A stretch of DNA of 64,000 nucleotides from Actinomycetes bacterium (lineage in GTDB: Bacteria > Actinomycetota > Acidimicrobiia > Acidimicrobiales > RAAP-2), in contig JAJZUS010000001.1 of assembly GCA_021848365.1 (NCBI GenBank), positions 773,517 through 837,516 of the forward strand, given 5' to 3'. The translations under genes were made by a program, and so were the position numbers. Position 1 is the stretch's first letter. Each line of letters opens with the position of its first letter. Below the pieces are notes generated by a model. That model was not told the DNA's origin. It worked only from the letters and a program-made list of their open reading frames with translations, and did not search any database. Positions 33,267 to 40,989 of the stretch are shown one piece after another.

Positions 33267-34422
33267 CGACGAGCCCAAAGGTGAAGATGGGGGCGAAGCT
33301 GATCTTCGTGCCGGAGCTCGCCGCGGCGATGATGGTGCTCTTGCCCCAGGGCCCGCTGCCCACGTACATGACGACGTGGTCGATGAGGTGGTCGCCATCG
33401 AGGTTGTAGTAGAAGAGCAGGTCGCCCGGCTGGAGGGCGTTGAGGGGGACGTGGCGGAGCGCCGGGTACTGCGTCTCGGTCGTTCGCGGGATCTTGAAGC
33501 CGGCCTGGGCCCAGGCCCACTGGACGAGACCCGAGCAGTCGAAGCCCTGGCCCGGTGTCTCGCCACCCCAGACGTAGGGGACCCCGATCTGGGATTCGGC
33601 GGCCTTCACGGCGAGGAGCCCGGCCGCCGAGCCCGCGCTCGAGCCACTGAAGACCGGTGGCACCGCGGCCTGGATGGCGGAGAGCACCTGGTTGGCGGCG
33701 CTCTGGCCCCCGACCGAGGCGGCCGCGGCGACGGCCTGTTGCTCACCGGAGGTGTTGCCGGCCTTCGCCGCGGCCACTCCGACCTGGATCTCGTAGGCGA
33801 TGATCTGGGTGCGCAGGGTGGCGGTCACCGAGGTGAGCGTCGCCTGCGTCGCGGCCTCGTTGCGCTGGTTCTGGGCGAGCAGCGACTGCATCGTCACCGT
33901 CTGCTGAGCTGCCTGGGCCCGCTGCGCGGCGACGGCGGCGAGGGTCGAGTCGAGGGTCCGCTTCTGGCGCGTGTAGGCGTCGTGGACCGCGGCGATGTTC
34001 CCGATGGCCTGGTCCTGGTAGACCCGGCGCGCGTCGCTCGAGGTGACGGACTGGTTGAAGAGCGAGAGGACCTGGGCGTCGGCCGCCCCGAGCACGTAGG
34101 CGCGCACGACGTCGACCACCAACTGGTGCGTCGTCCCGTGCAACTGGCCCCGCAGGGTCGTCTCGTGCCGCTCGAGGTGCTTGATGTTCACGGTGATGTT
34201 GGCCAGATCGACCTTCGCCGCGTCGTAGGCGTTCGCGGTCGTCTCCGCGAAGCGCTGCTGGGCCGCCAGCTCGGAGGACAGCCGGGCGATCTCGGCTCGG
34301 GTCTGGGCGATCGTCCCTGCGGCTCCCGCGGACGCGACCGGCGTGATCAGGGCGGCCACGACCAGGAGCGACACGACAACTCCCGCGGACCTTAGCCCGC
34401 CCCGACGCCGCCGGAGATCCAC
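33250..34422 (-). CDS. Secreted NlpC/P60 peptidoglycan endopeptidase with coiled coil
   Basis: Protein of 390 residues: an export signal (about 12-35), a long coiled coil (about 38-215), then an NlpC/P60 domain (about 275-390). The catalytic Cys is in GFDCSGLVQWAW, the His in DHLIDHVVMYVG, and a second part follows. This layout is that of RipA/RipC-like or PcsB-like wall hydrolases, which cut stem peptides during cell separation, with the coiled coil holding an inactive state. GTG 34422 is 6 nt after TAGGCT on the minus strand, suggesting a leaderless transcript. Confidence 0.92.
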   Translation of the reverse strand: MDLRRRRGGLRSAGVVVSLLVVAALITPVASAGAAGTIAQTRAEIARLSSELAAQQRFAETTANAYDAAKVDLANITVNIKHLERHETTLRGQLHGTTHQLVVDVVRAYVLGAADAQVLSLFNQSVTSSDARRVYQDQAIGNIAAVHDAYTRQKRTLDSTLAAVAAQRAQAAQQTVTMQSLLAQNQRNEAATQATLTSVTATLRTQIIAYEIQVGVAAAKAGNTSGEQQAVAAAASVGGQSAANQVLSAIQAAVPPVFSGSSAGSAAGLLAVKAAESQIGVPYVWGGETPGQGFDCSGLVQWAWAQAGFKIPRTTETQYPALRHVPLNALQPGDLLFYYNLDGDHLIDHVVMYVGSGPWGKSTIIAAASSGTKISFAPIFTFGLVGAARP

Positions 34423-34428
34423 TCGCTC

Positions 34429-34434
34429 AGCCTA
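34429..34434 (-). promoter_or_regulatory. -10-like box of the NlpC/P60 gene
   Basis: TAGGCT (minus strand), 6 nt before GTG 34422, the same box and spacing as for the kinase at 2325. Confidence 0.5.
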
Positions 34435-34504
34435 GTGAAGGGTGCCCCGTGACCCGAGGCACCCCGGGCCGGCCTGCGTTACCGTGGCGGGAACCACCCG
34501 GCGC

Positions 34505-34578
34505 GGGGGCGTAGCCCAATCGGCAGAGGCAGGGCGCTTAAACCGCCCCCAGTGAGGGTTCGAATCCCTCCGCCCCTA
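34505..34578 (+). tRNA. tRNA with UAA anticodon (Leu), short variable loop
   Basis: Cloverleaf of 74 nt. Acceptor 34505-34511 pairs with 34571-34577 (first pair G-U), discriminator A34578. Anticodon stem GGGCG/CGCCC closes loop CTTAAAC, giving UAA at 34539-34541 with U33 and A37. T-arm GAGGG/CCCTC with TTCGAAT. UAA reads UUA (Leu), but the variable loop is only five nt (34549-34553), whereas bacterial tRNA-Leu normally has a long variable arm. CCA is not encoded. The amino acid is therefore uncertain. Confidence 0.85.
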
Positions 34579-34606
34579 CCCGCGCGGGGGGAGAGCCGAT
34601 CTTTAG

Positions 34607-34612
34607 TAGCGT
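34607..34612 (+). promoter_or_regulatory. -10-like box of the 34620 gene
   Basis: TAGCGT, 7 nt before GTG 34620; it supports this start. Confidence 0.45.
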
Positions 34613-34619
34613 GGCATCC

Positions 34620-35435
34620 GTGGCGAAGAGCACCTCGGGCAAGTGGGTCAGTCGCGTCGGAGCGTCGGGCGGTGGACGGACGTACCGACGGACGCGTCCG
34701 TCCAACTTCTACGCGGCCCTCGTCGTGATCGTGATCCTCGGCTTCGCGTCCGTGGTGTACTCGCGCTACGAGTACCAGAACCCCAGCCCCGGGACGAGCG
34801 CGACGCCGCCGGCGGTGGGCACGACCTGGTACGCCGCACTGGCGGTCGACGACTGCGGCACGTTCCTGCCCAGCCTCTCACCCGACCCGACCGTGGCCAA
34901 GGGCTTCATCGTCCAGAGCGGCGGTGTGATCAAGGTGAGCCCCATCTCGTCGGCCGACAGTGGTAACAACGCGACGCTGGCGCAGTTCGCCCGCGAGTAC
35001 GGTGGCGTCACCCTCAACTCGACCTCGGTGACCGTCCCGGTCTCGCTCGCCAAGGGCTCGTCGACGACGACGCTCACCAACGGACAGCACTGCGCCCCGG
35101 CGTCCAAGTACGCGGGCAAGGTCGGACAGGTCACCTACGCCTACTGGTCGTCACTGAGCCAGAAGGCTCCGAAGCTGACGACGGACCCGTCGACGATCAA
35201 GTTCTCCCAGTACCTTCGCGTGACGATCGGCTTCCTGCCATCGGGCGTGACGCCGGCGGCTCCGCCGAAGGCGACGGTCGACGCCATGGTGGCGGCTGCC
35301 GTGACGCCGTCGACGACGACCACGGTGGCTCCCGTGACGACGACGACGGCCCCGACGACCTCGACCACCGCGGGATCGACGTCCTCGACGACGTCATCCA
35401 CGAGCACGACCACCACCACCGCGCCCAAGGGCTAG
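34620..35435 (+). CDS. Membrane-anchored protein with Thr/Ser-rich C-terminal tail, unknown function
   Basis: Protein of 271 residues. A basic N-terminus is followed by a single membrane helix (about 28-46) and an extracytoplasmic domain (about 60-220) with two Cys (in VDDCGTFLP and QHCAPAS) that may pair. The last 45 residues are almost only Thr, Ser, Pro and Ala. I do not recognise the domain. It lies between tRNA(UAA) and the sugar nucleotidyltransferase gene, only 3 nt upstream of the latter, so the two are probably co-transcribed. Confidence 0.75.
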   Translation: MAKSTSGKWVSRVGASGGGRTYRRTRPSNFYAALVVIVILGFASVVYSRYEYQNPSPGTSATPPAVGTTWYAALAVDDCGTFLPSLSPDPTVAKGFIVQSGGVIKVSPISSADSGNNATLAQFAREYGGVTLNSTSVTVPVSLAKGSSTTTLTNGQHCAPASKYAGKVGQVTYAYWSSLSQKAPKLTTDPSTIKFSQYLRVTIGFLPSGVTPAAPPKATVDAMVAAAVTPSTTTTVAPVTTTTAPTTSTTAGSTSSTTSSTSTTTTTAPKG

Positions 35436-35438
35436 TCC

Positions 35439-36461
35439 GTGCAGGCGGTCATCCTGGTCGGAGGGATGGGAACGCGGCTGCGGCCCCTGACGTACCAGAC
35501 GCCGAAGCAGATGCTCCCGCTGGTGGGCATCCCGCTCATCGAGGTGGCCCTCGGCAACCTGGCCCGCTACGGCGTGACCGACGCGGTGCTGTCGCTCGGG
35601 TACCTGCCGGATCGCTTCACCGAGGCCTACCCGGACGGCGTCATCTCGGGCATTCGGGTCAGCTACGCCGTCGAGTCCGAACCGCTCGACACCGCCGGGG
35701 CGATCCGCTTCGCCGCCCGCACCGCGGGCGTCGACGACACCTTCGTCGTCGTGAACGGGGACGTCCTCACCGACCTCGACGTGGGGGCGCTCATCGCGTT
35801 CCACCGAACGCGGGGGGCGTCGGCGACGATCGCGCTCCACCCGGTGGAGGACCCGTCGCGCTTCGGGGTCGTCTCGACCGATCCGACGGGCCGCGTGAGG
35901 GCCTTCGTCGAGAAGCCTCCACGGGACCAGGCCCCGACCAACCTCATCAACGCGGGCACCTACGTGTTCGAGCCCTCGGTGCTTGACTCGATCGCACCGG
36001 ATCGGCGCGTGAGCGTCGAGCGTGAGACCTTCCCGGCGCTCGTGCGCACGGGCGAGCTCTACGCGATGGCCGACGGTGCGTACTGGCTCGATACGGGTAC
36101 GCCGGCCACCTACTTGCAAGCCAATATGGACATCCTGGCCGGCCGCGACCACCGGGCCGATCTCACCCTGTGCGCCGGCTCGTGGGTCCACGAGACGGCC
36201 CGGGTCGACGGCTCGGCCCGCCTGCATCGCGTGGTCGTCGACCGCGAGTGCGTGGTGGGCGAGGACGCCGTGGTGGAGGAGGCGGTACTGCTGCCCGGGG
36301 CGGTGATCGAGTCGGGGGCGGTCGTCCGCCACTCGATCGTCGGTCCCGGGGCCGTCATCGGGGCCTTCAGCCACCTCGGGCCGACCTGCGTGGTCGGGAG
36401 CCACGAGCACGTGGCGCCGGGCTCGGAACTCTCGGGCGACGTCCGCCTGGGCGGGGTCTGA
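35439..36461 (+). CDS. Mannose-1-phosphate guanylyltransferase-like NDP-sugar pyrophosphorylase
   Basis: Two-domain protein of 340 residues. The Rossmann-like nucleotidyltransferase has AVILVGGMGTRLRPLTYQTPKQMLP, LGYLPD, VVNGDVLTDLD, VEKPP and INAGTYVFEP. A C-terminal left-handed beta-helix (about 245-340) is built from hexapeptides such as VVGEDAVVEEAV. Architecture and position before F420 genes fit actinobacterial ManB/GMPP, making GDP-mannose from mannose 1-phosphate, but sugar and base specificity cannot be read with certainty. GTG 35439. The gene ends one base from the convergent cofE stop. Confidence 0.86.
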   Translation: MQAVILVGGMGTRLRPLTYQTPKQMLPLVGIPLIEVALGNLARYGVTDAVLSLGYLPDRFTEAYPDGVISGIRVSYAVESEPLDTAGAIRFAARTAGVDDTFVVVNGDVLTDLDVGALIAFHRTRGASATIALHPVEDPSRFGVVSTDPTGRVRAFVEKPPRDQAPTNLINAGTYVFEPSVLDSIAPDRRVSVERETFPALVRTGELYAMADGAYWLDTGTPATYLQANMDILAGRDHRADLTLCAGSWVHETARVDGSARLHRVVVDRECVVGEDAVVEEAVLLPGAVIESGAVVRHSIVGPGAVIGAFSHLGPTCVVGSHEHVAPGSELSGDVRLGGV

Positions 36462-36462
36462 T

Positions 36463-37173
36463 CTACCGGAAGAGGTCGCCCGAGGGCGGTCGGACGATCT
36501 CGTCGGCGACCGAACCCGGACCGAACATCGACGGGTCGAGCCCGCGCACGACGGCGAAGGGAGTCCCGGCGGCCTTGGGCAGCACGAGGTGCGCCGCGGC
36601 GGCGATCTCGTCGGCGACCGCGATCTCGGTGACCTCGAGGACGCGACCGTTCTGATCGGGCCGACCGCGGAGGTCCAGGATGGCGCGCAGACCCGCGACA
36701 CCGATCGCCACGTCGGCGACCCCGTGACGCCAGGCCCGGCCGAAGGTGTCGGTGATGACGACGGCGGGGGATACCCCGTGACGCTCCCGGAGTCGGGCGC
36801 GCAGACCGCGGGCCGAACGGTCCGGGTCGACGGGGAGCAGCACGGCGGTGCCGGGTCGCGCGTTGGAGACGTCGATCCCGGCGTTGGCGTTGACGAAGCC
36901 GTGACGGGTCTCGGTGATCCGCAGGCCCCCGCGGCGTCGGATGATGCGCCGGGACTCGGCCGCGATCAGACGCTCCTTCTCCTCGTCCGAGCCGTCGAAG
37001 GGGACCACGCGGCCCTCCGACTTGCTCACGACCTTGCTCGTCACCACGAGGACGTCGCCGTCGACGAGGACGAGGTCGCGCTCGCGCGCCGCGGCCATCA
37101 CCAAGTCGGAGAGGTCGGACCCCTCGGTGACCTCGCCGGGCGAGCCCAGCGCGACGATGCGCAGCTCGCTCAC
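36463..37173 (-). CDS. cofE: Coenzyme F420-0:L-glutamate ligase, stand-alone CofE
   Basis: Enzyme of 236 residues that adds glutamates to F420-0 using GTP. Typical segments are LVDGDVLVVTSKVVSKSEGRVV, FVNANAGIDVSN, LLPVDPDRSARGLRARL and VITDTFGRAWRHGVADVAIG. In mycobacterial FbiB this domain is fused to a nitroreductase-like domain that acts on dehydro-F420; here the protein stops after the ligase domain. GTG 37173 overlaps the cofD stop (GTGA). The frame is open far upstream through cofD, but that is a shadow. Confidence 0.93.
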   Translation of the reverse strand: MSELRIVALGSPGEVTEGSDLSDLVMAAARERDLVLVDGDVLVVTSKVVSKSEGRVVPFDGSDEEKERLIAAESRRIIRRRGGLRITETRHGFVNANAGIDVSNARPGTAVLLPVDPDRSARGLRARLRERHGVSPAVVITDTFGRAWRHGVADVAIGVAGLRAILDLRGRPDQNGRVLEVTEIAVADEIAAAAHLVLPKAAGTPFAVVRGLDPSMFGPGSVADEIVRPPSGDLFR

Positions 37174-38084
37174 TCGAGCACCGCGGCGGCCAGTCGGGCG
37201 TCGCGGTCGGGGTCGCCCATGAGCGTCGGGCACACGGTGACGTCGAGACCCTGCGCCCGGAGGGCGGGGGCCTCGGCGGCGTCCGACTCGTCGATCACCA
37301 GGCGACCGAGGAGCCCCTCGTACGCGCCCGCGACTGCGGCGTGACCCCCGCCAAAGCCGAGTTCTCGTAAGAGGCGATCGGCCGGTCCCTTGAGCGCGCG
37401 TCCGCCGATCAGCGGCGAGACGGCGACGACGTCGGCGCGCCGCGCGGCGACGAGCTCGTGAACCCCGCGGACCGCGAGGAGGGGCCCGATCGAGATCACC
37501 GGATTGGAGGGCGCAATCACGACGCGGCGCGCCTCGTGGAGCGCCCGGACCACGTCGGGCGTCGGGTGGGCCAGATCGGCCCCCTCGACATCGACGGCCG
37601 AGACGGTGACGTCGTGGTGGTGGCGCACGAAGTACTCCTGGAAGCTGAGGGGTCCGATCGCCGTCGAGAAGCGGGTGCGCACGGGATCGTCGGAGACGGG
37701 CAGGAGGCGTACGGGAACACCCCAGCGCTCGACCAGCTCGGCGGTCACGACCGTCTTGGTCGCGCCCTCGGCGAGACGCTGGCTTCGGTAGAGGTGAGTG
37801 GCGAGGTCCCGGTCGCCGAGGCCGAACCACGAGGCCCCGCCGAGGCTCGTGAGCTCCTCCATGACCCGCCAGGACTCGTCGCGTCGGCCCCACCCGGTCT
37901 CCTCGTTGCTGAGGCCGGCCAGTGTGTAGGCGATGGTGTCGAGGTCGGGGCAGATCGTGAGACCGTGGAGGACCAGGTCGTCCCCGACGTTCACGACGGC
38001 CACGATCTCCTCGTCGGGCGCCATTCGGCGCAGGACGCGCAGGAGCCGGGCCGCACCCACCCCTCCGCTCAAGACCACGATCAC
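37170..38084 (-). CDS. cofD: 2-phospho-L-lactate (or phosphoenolpyruvate) transferase CofD/FbiA
   Basis: Enzyme of 304 residues that joins the activated lactyl or enolpyruvyl donor to Fo, forming F420-0 or dehydro-F420-0. Family motifs are VVLSGGVGAARLLRVL, VVNVGDDLVLHGL, CPDLDTIAYTLAGLSN and IAPSNPVISIGPLLAV. It is co-transcribed with cofE by a 4-nt overlap. TACAGT on the minus strand 7 nt before GTG 38084 suggests a leaderless transcript. It diverges from the serine hydrolase gene with a 37-nt gap. Confidence 0.95.
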   Translation of the reverse strand: MIVVLSGGVGAARLLRVLRRMAPDEEIVAVVNVGDDLVLHGLTICPDLDTIAYTLAGLSNEETGWGRRDESWRVMEELTSLGGASWFGLGDRDLATHLYRSQRLAEGATKTVVTAELVERWGVPVRLLPVSDDPVRTRFSTAIGPLSFQEYFVRHHHDVTVSAVDVEGADLAHPTPDVVRALHEARRVVIAPSNPVISIGPLLAVRGVHELVAARRADVVAVSPLIGGRALKGPADRLLRELGFGGGHAAVAGAYEGLLGRLVIDESDAAEAPALRAQGLDVTVCPTLMGDPDRDARLAAAVLE

Positions 38085-38121
38085 GCCGACGACTGTAGGC
38101 CCCCTCGTAACATCTCAGGAC
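38085..38121. promoter_or_regulatory. Divergent promoter region cofD / serine hydrolase
   Basis: Contains TACAGT (minus, 38092-38097; 7 nt to GTG 38084) and TAACAT (plus, 38108-38113; 8 nt to GTG 38122). As at 2286-2324, two -10-like boxes share a gap of under 40 nt. Confidence 0.55.
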
Positions 38122-38937
38122 GTGGGTGCGGCGGAGTGGGAACAGGGGTGGCCGGGCGAGTTCGCCGCCGTGGTGCTGACCCTCGACGCCGGGATCCCCG
38201 TCATCGTGGCGACCGTGGGCGATCTCGACGTCGTGCGCCCGTGGGCCTCGGTGAGCAAGCTCGCCGTCTCCCTCGCCGTGGGGGTCGAGATCGATTGGGG
38301 GCTGCACGACTACGCGGAGCCGGCGGGACCGCCGGGATCGACCCTCGCCCACCTCCTGTCCCATAGCTCGGGGCTCGCTCTCGAAGAGGACGGTCGACGT
38401 CTCGGCGTCGGCGAGCGACGCGTCTACTCGAACGCCGGCATCGACCGTGCGGTGGCCCACATCGTCGGCGACGACGGCGACGCCCGGGAGTGGCTGGCCA
38501 CGCGCGTCTTCCGACCCCTCGGGATGTCGCGGACCGGCCTCGAGGATCGTCCGGCGGCCGGGGTGTGGGGCTCGACCCGCGACCTCGCGACTCTCGCCAT
38601 CGCGTGGCTGCGCAGTGACGGCCTCGCGCTCGGCACCCGGGACCGCATCATCACGCCGTACCTGCCCGCACTCGATGGCATCGTGCCCGGTTTCGGTGCC
38701 TTTCGACCCTGTCCCTGGGGGCTCGGTCCGGAGATCCGGGGTGCGAAGGAGCACTGGATGGGGCAGTGGCCCCCCTCGTCGTTCGGCCACTTCGGACAGA
38801 GCGGAGCCCTGCTGCTGGCGGACGTCGCCTCGCGGGTCGCGGTCGTTGCGACGAGCGACGTCCCCTTCGGGCCGTGGGCCGTGCGGCGGTGGCCCGCGTG
38901 GGTCGACGAGGCCCGAGCGCTCGCGCGCGACCGGTGA
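38122..38937 (+). CDS. Beta-lactamase-fold serine hydrolase
   Basis: Protein of 271 residues of the serine beta-lactamase/esterase superfamily. The SxxK motif is S43-V-S-K46, the tyrosine motif VYSNAG is near residue 102, and a late FGHFGQSGALL stands where KTG/HxG occurs. No signal peptide is seen, so it is not a typical secreted carboxypeptidase; esterase or amide hydrolase activity in the cytoplasm is possible. GTG 38122 is 8 nt after TAACAT. It overlaps the next glycosyltransferase start (GTGA) and so heads the glycan operon. Confidence 0.85.
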   Translation: MGAAEWEQGWPGEFAAVVLTLDAGIPVIVATVGDLDVVRPWASVSKLAVSLAVGVEIDWGLHDYAEPAGPPGSTLAHLLSHSSGLALEEDGRRLGVGERRVYSNAGIDRAVAHIVGDDGDAREWLATRVFRPLGMSRTGLEDRPAAGVWGSTRDLATLAIAWLRSDGLALGTRDRIITPYLPALDGIVPGFGAFRPCPWGLGPEIRGAKEHWMGQWPPSSFGHFGQSGALLLADVASRVAVVATSDVPFGPWAVRRWPAWVDEARALARDR

Positions 38938-39920
38938 TCCCGGTGCGCGTCGCCCTCGACCTCGATGGCGCGCTGGAGTCCTTCGGAGACTCCGGTGACG
39001 CCCTCGCCGACGCCCTCGACACCCTCGGGATCGACCTGGTCCGGCTCCGCACGTCGGGAGTGGCCGGGCCGGGCGAGCGCGTGGCCCCCGGGCGGACCCT
39101 GTGGGGGCCGTGGTGGCGGCGGTCCTGGGGCCGGTCCCTCGACGTGCTCCTCGGGGGCGTCGACGTCGTCCACGTGACCGGGCTCGCCGTGCCGCCGACC
39201 CGCGACGCCCGACTCCTCGTCTCCCTCGACGACCTGCGGCCGCTGCGGAGTGGTCCGCGATCCGCGAGTCGGGTCGCCCCGTTGCGCCGGGCGGTGCAGC
39301 GGGGCGCCGTGATCGCCGTCTCGAGCCACGTCGCGGCTCGAGAGGTGCGCGAGGCCCTGACCCTCGGACGCGACCAGGTGCGCGTCGCCGCCCCGGCCGT
39401 GGTCGCCGCCGCCGCTCCGACGCGGCCGGTCGACCTCGTGGTCAACGTGACCGGAGTGGTCGAGACCTTCCGCACGATGGTGCCGACCCTCTCCAGCCTG
39501 GCGACCCGTCGGGGGGGTCGCCTCGTGGCGATCGTGAGCGCGGCGGCGGCGGGGCATTTGCGGGGCGTGCCGGGCGTCGTCATCGAGCCTCGCCCGGCCG
39601 CGCGTCGGGTGCTCGCCGGTGCGCGCCTCGCCCTTCACCTGTCGGACGGCGCGCGCTTCCCGTCCTTCGCCATCGCGGCCCTGGGGGCCGGCGTGCCCAC
39701 GGTGGCCCGCGCCACGGCCGTGAATCGAGAGCTACTCGAGGGGGCGGCCCGACTGGTGGACGACGACGTCGCTGTCGTCACCGCCCTGGACGAGATGTGG
39801 GATGAGGGGCCGGCCCGATCCCTGGCCCGGGCCGCCGGCCGGACTCGGGCGGCCGACTTCACCCCGGACGCGGCGGCCCGAGGGTACGCCTCCCTGTACC
39901 GCGAGATGGTGGGAGGCTGA
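38934..39920 (+). CDS. Glycosyltransferase of GT4/GT-B type, divergent
   Basis: Protein of 328 residues with a GT-B-like two-domain pattern. The N-half has VDVVHVTGLAVPPTRDARLLVSLDD and AVSSHVAAREVREAL. The C-half has ARLALHLSDGARFPSFAIAALGAGVPTVA, in place of the usual E-x7-E donor-site motif; the acidic residues are largely replaced. It may therefore be weak or have unusual donor use. It is first of three adjacent GT4-like genes. GTG 38934 is chosen for its 4-nt overlap with the hydrolase; GTG 38943 is a close alternative. Confidence 0.75.
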   Translation: MIPVRVALDLDGALESFGDSGDALADALDTLGIDLVRLRTSGVAGPGERVAPGRTLWGPWWRRSWGRSLDVLLGGVDVVHVTGLAVPPTRDARLLVSLDDLRPLRSGPRSASRVAPLRRAVQRGAVIAVSSHVAAREVREALTLGRDQVRVAAPAVVAAAAPTRPVDLVVNVTGVVETFRTMVPTLSSLATRRGGRLVAIVSAAAAGHLRGVPGVVIEPRPAARRVLAGARLALHLSDGARFPSFAIAALGAGVPTVARATAVNRELLEGAARLVDDDVAVVTALDEMWDEGPARSLARAAGRTRAADFTPDAAARGYASLYREMVGG

Positions 39921-39924
39921 TCAC

Positions 39925-40989
39925 GTGGCCCGCACCATCGTCGTCGCGCTCGATCAGCTGGCCCGGCCGCAGCCGGGCGGCGTGGCCACCTACGTGCGCG
40001 GCCTCCTCGGTGGACTCGCCGAGGTGGCCCCCGACGACCGCCTCGTCGGGCTGGTGCCGCGGGGTGGGGTGAGTATCCCCCCGGCCCGTCCCCGGCCCGT
40101 CCCCCTCGACGTGCGGGTCCTCACGCGCCTCTGGGCTCGTTGGCCGATCGGGGTGCCCCGCGACGCCGACGTCGTCCACGGGCCGTCACTTGCCGGACCG
40201 TTCGGCGGTGGTCGTCGGGGTGCGGTGCACTCGGTGGCGGTCCACGATCTCCTCTGGCGTGACGCGCCCGAGGCGACGACTCGTAACGGGGCCGCCTTCC
40301 ACGAGGCGCGTCTCGCCCGGCTGCGCCGCGCCGAGGACGTGCGCGTACTGTGCTCGAGCCCCGGGCTCCAGTCGCGGCTCGTTGCGGAGGGCATCACCGC
40401 CGAGCGCATCCACTCGATCCGACTGGGCGTCGACGAGTCGACGCCCGAGGCCCCGTCCGAGGACGTGCGCGCCGTCCTGGCGGCGCACGGCGTCACGGGC
40501 CCCTTCACCTTCTACGCCGGAACGCGGGAGCCGCGTAAGAATCTCGAGCGCCTGGTGGCGGGTCACGCCGCCGCGCGCCGTGACGTGCCCGAACTCGGTC
40601 CCCTCGTCATCGCGGGTCCGGCGGGGTGGGGCGACGTCGACCTCGGGGACGCCGTCGTCGTGGGCCAGGTCGAGCGTGCGGTCCTGCTCGGCCTCTACCG
40701 CGCTTCGGCCGTCGTGGCGTACGTGCCCCTGGCGGAGGGGTGGGGGCTGCCCCCAGTGGAGGCCCTGGCCCGGGGCACGCGCGTCGTCGCGTCGAGCACC
40801 ACGCCGAGCGTGGAGGCGAACCCCACGGTGATTCGGGTGGACCCCCGGGACGTGACGAGTATCGCGGCGGGCCTCGTGGCGGCGCTACGCGACGACGACG
40901 ACCCGGTCGCGCGAGACCGTCGGCGGGCCTCGGTGGGCGACCTGAGTTGGCGCCAGTGCGCGCTCGACCACCTGGTGGCGTGGCGGTGA
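39925..40989 (+). CDS. Family 4 glycosyltransferase
   Basis: Retaining glycosyltransferase of 354 residues. N-terminal LDQLARPQPGGVATYVRGLLGGL holds the acceptor-loop glycines. Donor-site residues are in YAGTREPRKNLERLV (R and K for the phosphates) and PLAEGWGLPPVEALARGTRVVAS (E-x7-E). It uses a nucleotide sugar, likely GDP-mannose-type given the neighbours. GTG 39925 is 4 nt after the previous stop; the next gene overlaps its stop by 4 nt. Confidence 0.9.
   Translation: MARTIVVALDQLARPQPGGVATYVRGLLGGLAEVAPDDRLVGLVPRGGVSIPPARPRPVPLDVRVLTRLWARWPIGVPRDADVVHGPSLAGPFGGGRRGAVHSVAVHDLLWRDAPEATTRNGAAFHEARLARLRRAEDVRVLCSSPGLQSRLVAEGITAERIHSIRLGVDESTPEAPSEDVRAVLAAHGVTGPFTFYAGTREPRKNLERLVAGHAAARRDVPELGPLVIAGPAGWGDVDLGDAVVVGQVERAVLLGLYRASAVVAYVPLAEGWGLPPVEALARGTRVVASSTTPSVEANPTVIRVDPRDVTSIAAGLVAALRDDDDPVARDRRRASVGDLSWRQCALDHLVAWR

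Noticed and set aside
34539-34541. The odd tRNA as an ochre suppressor
   Set aside because: Anticodon UAA (5'-3') pairs with UUA codons, not with the UAA stop codon.
34579-34600. CCCGCGCGGG palindrome after the tRNA(UAA) as a terminator
   Set aside because: Short, without loop or U-tract; more likely chance in GC-rich sequence.
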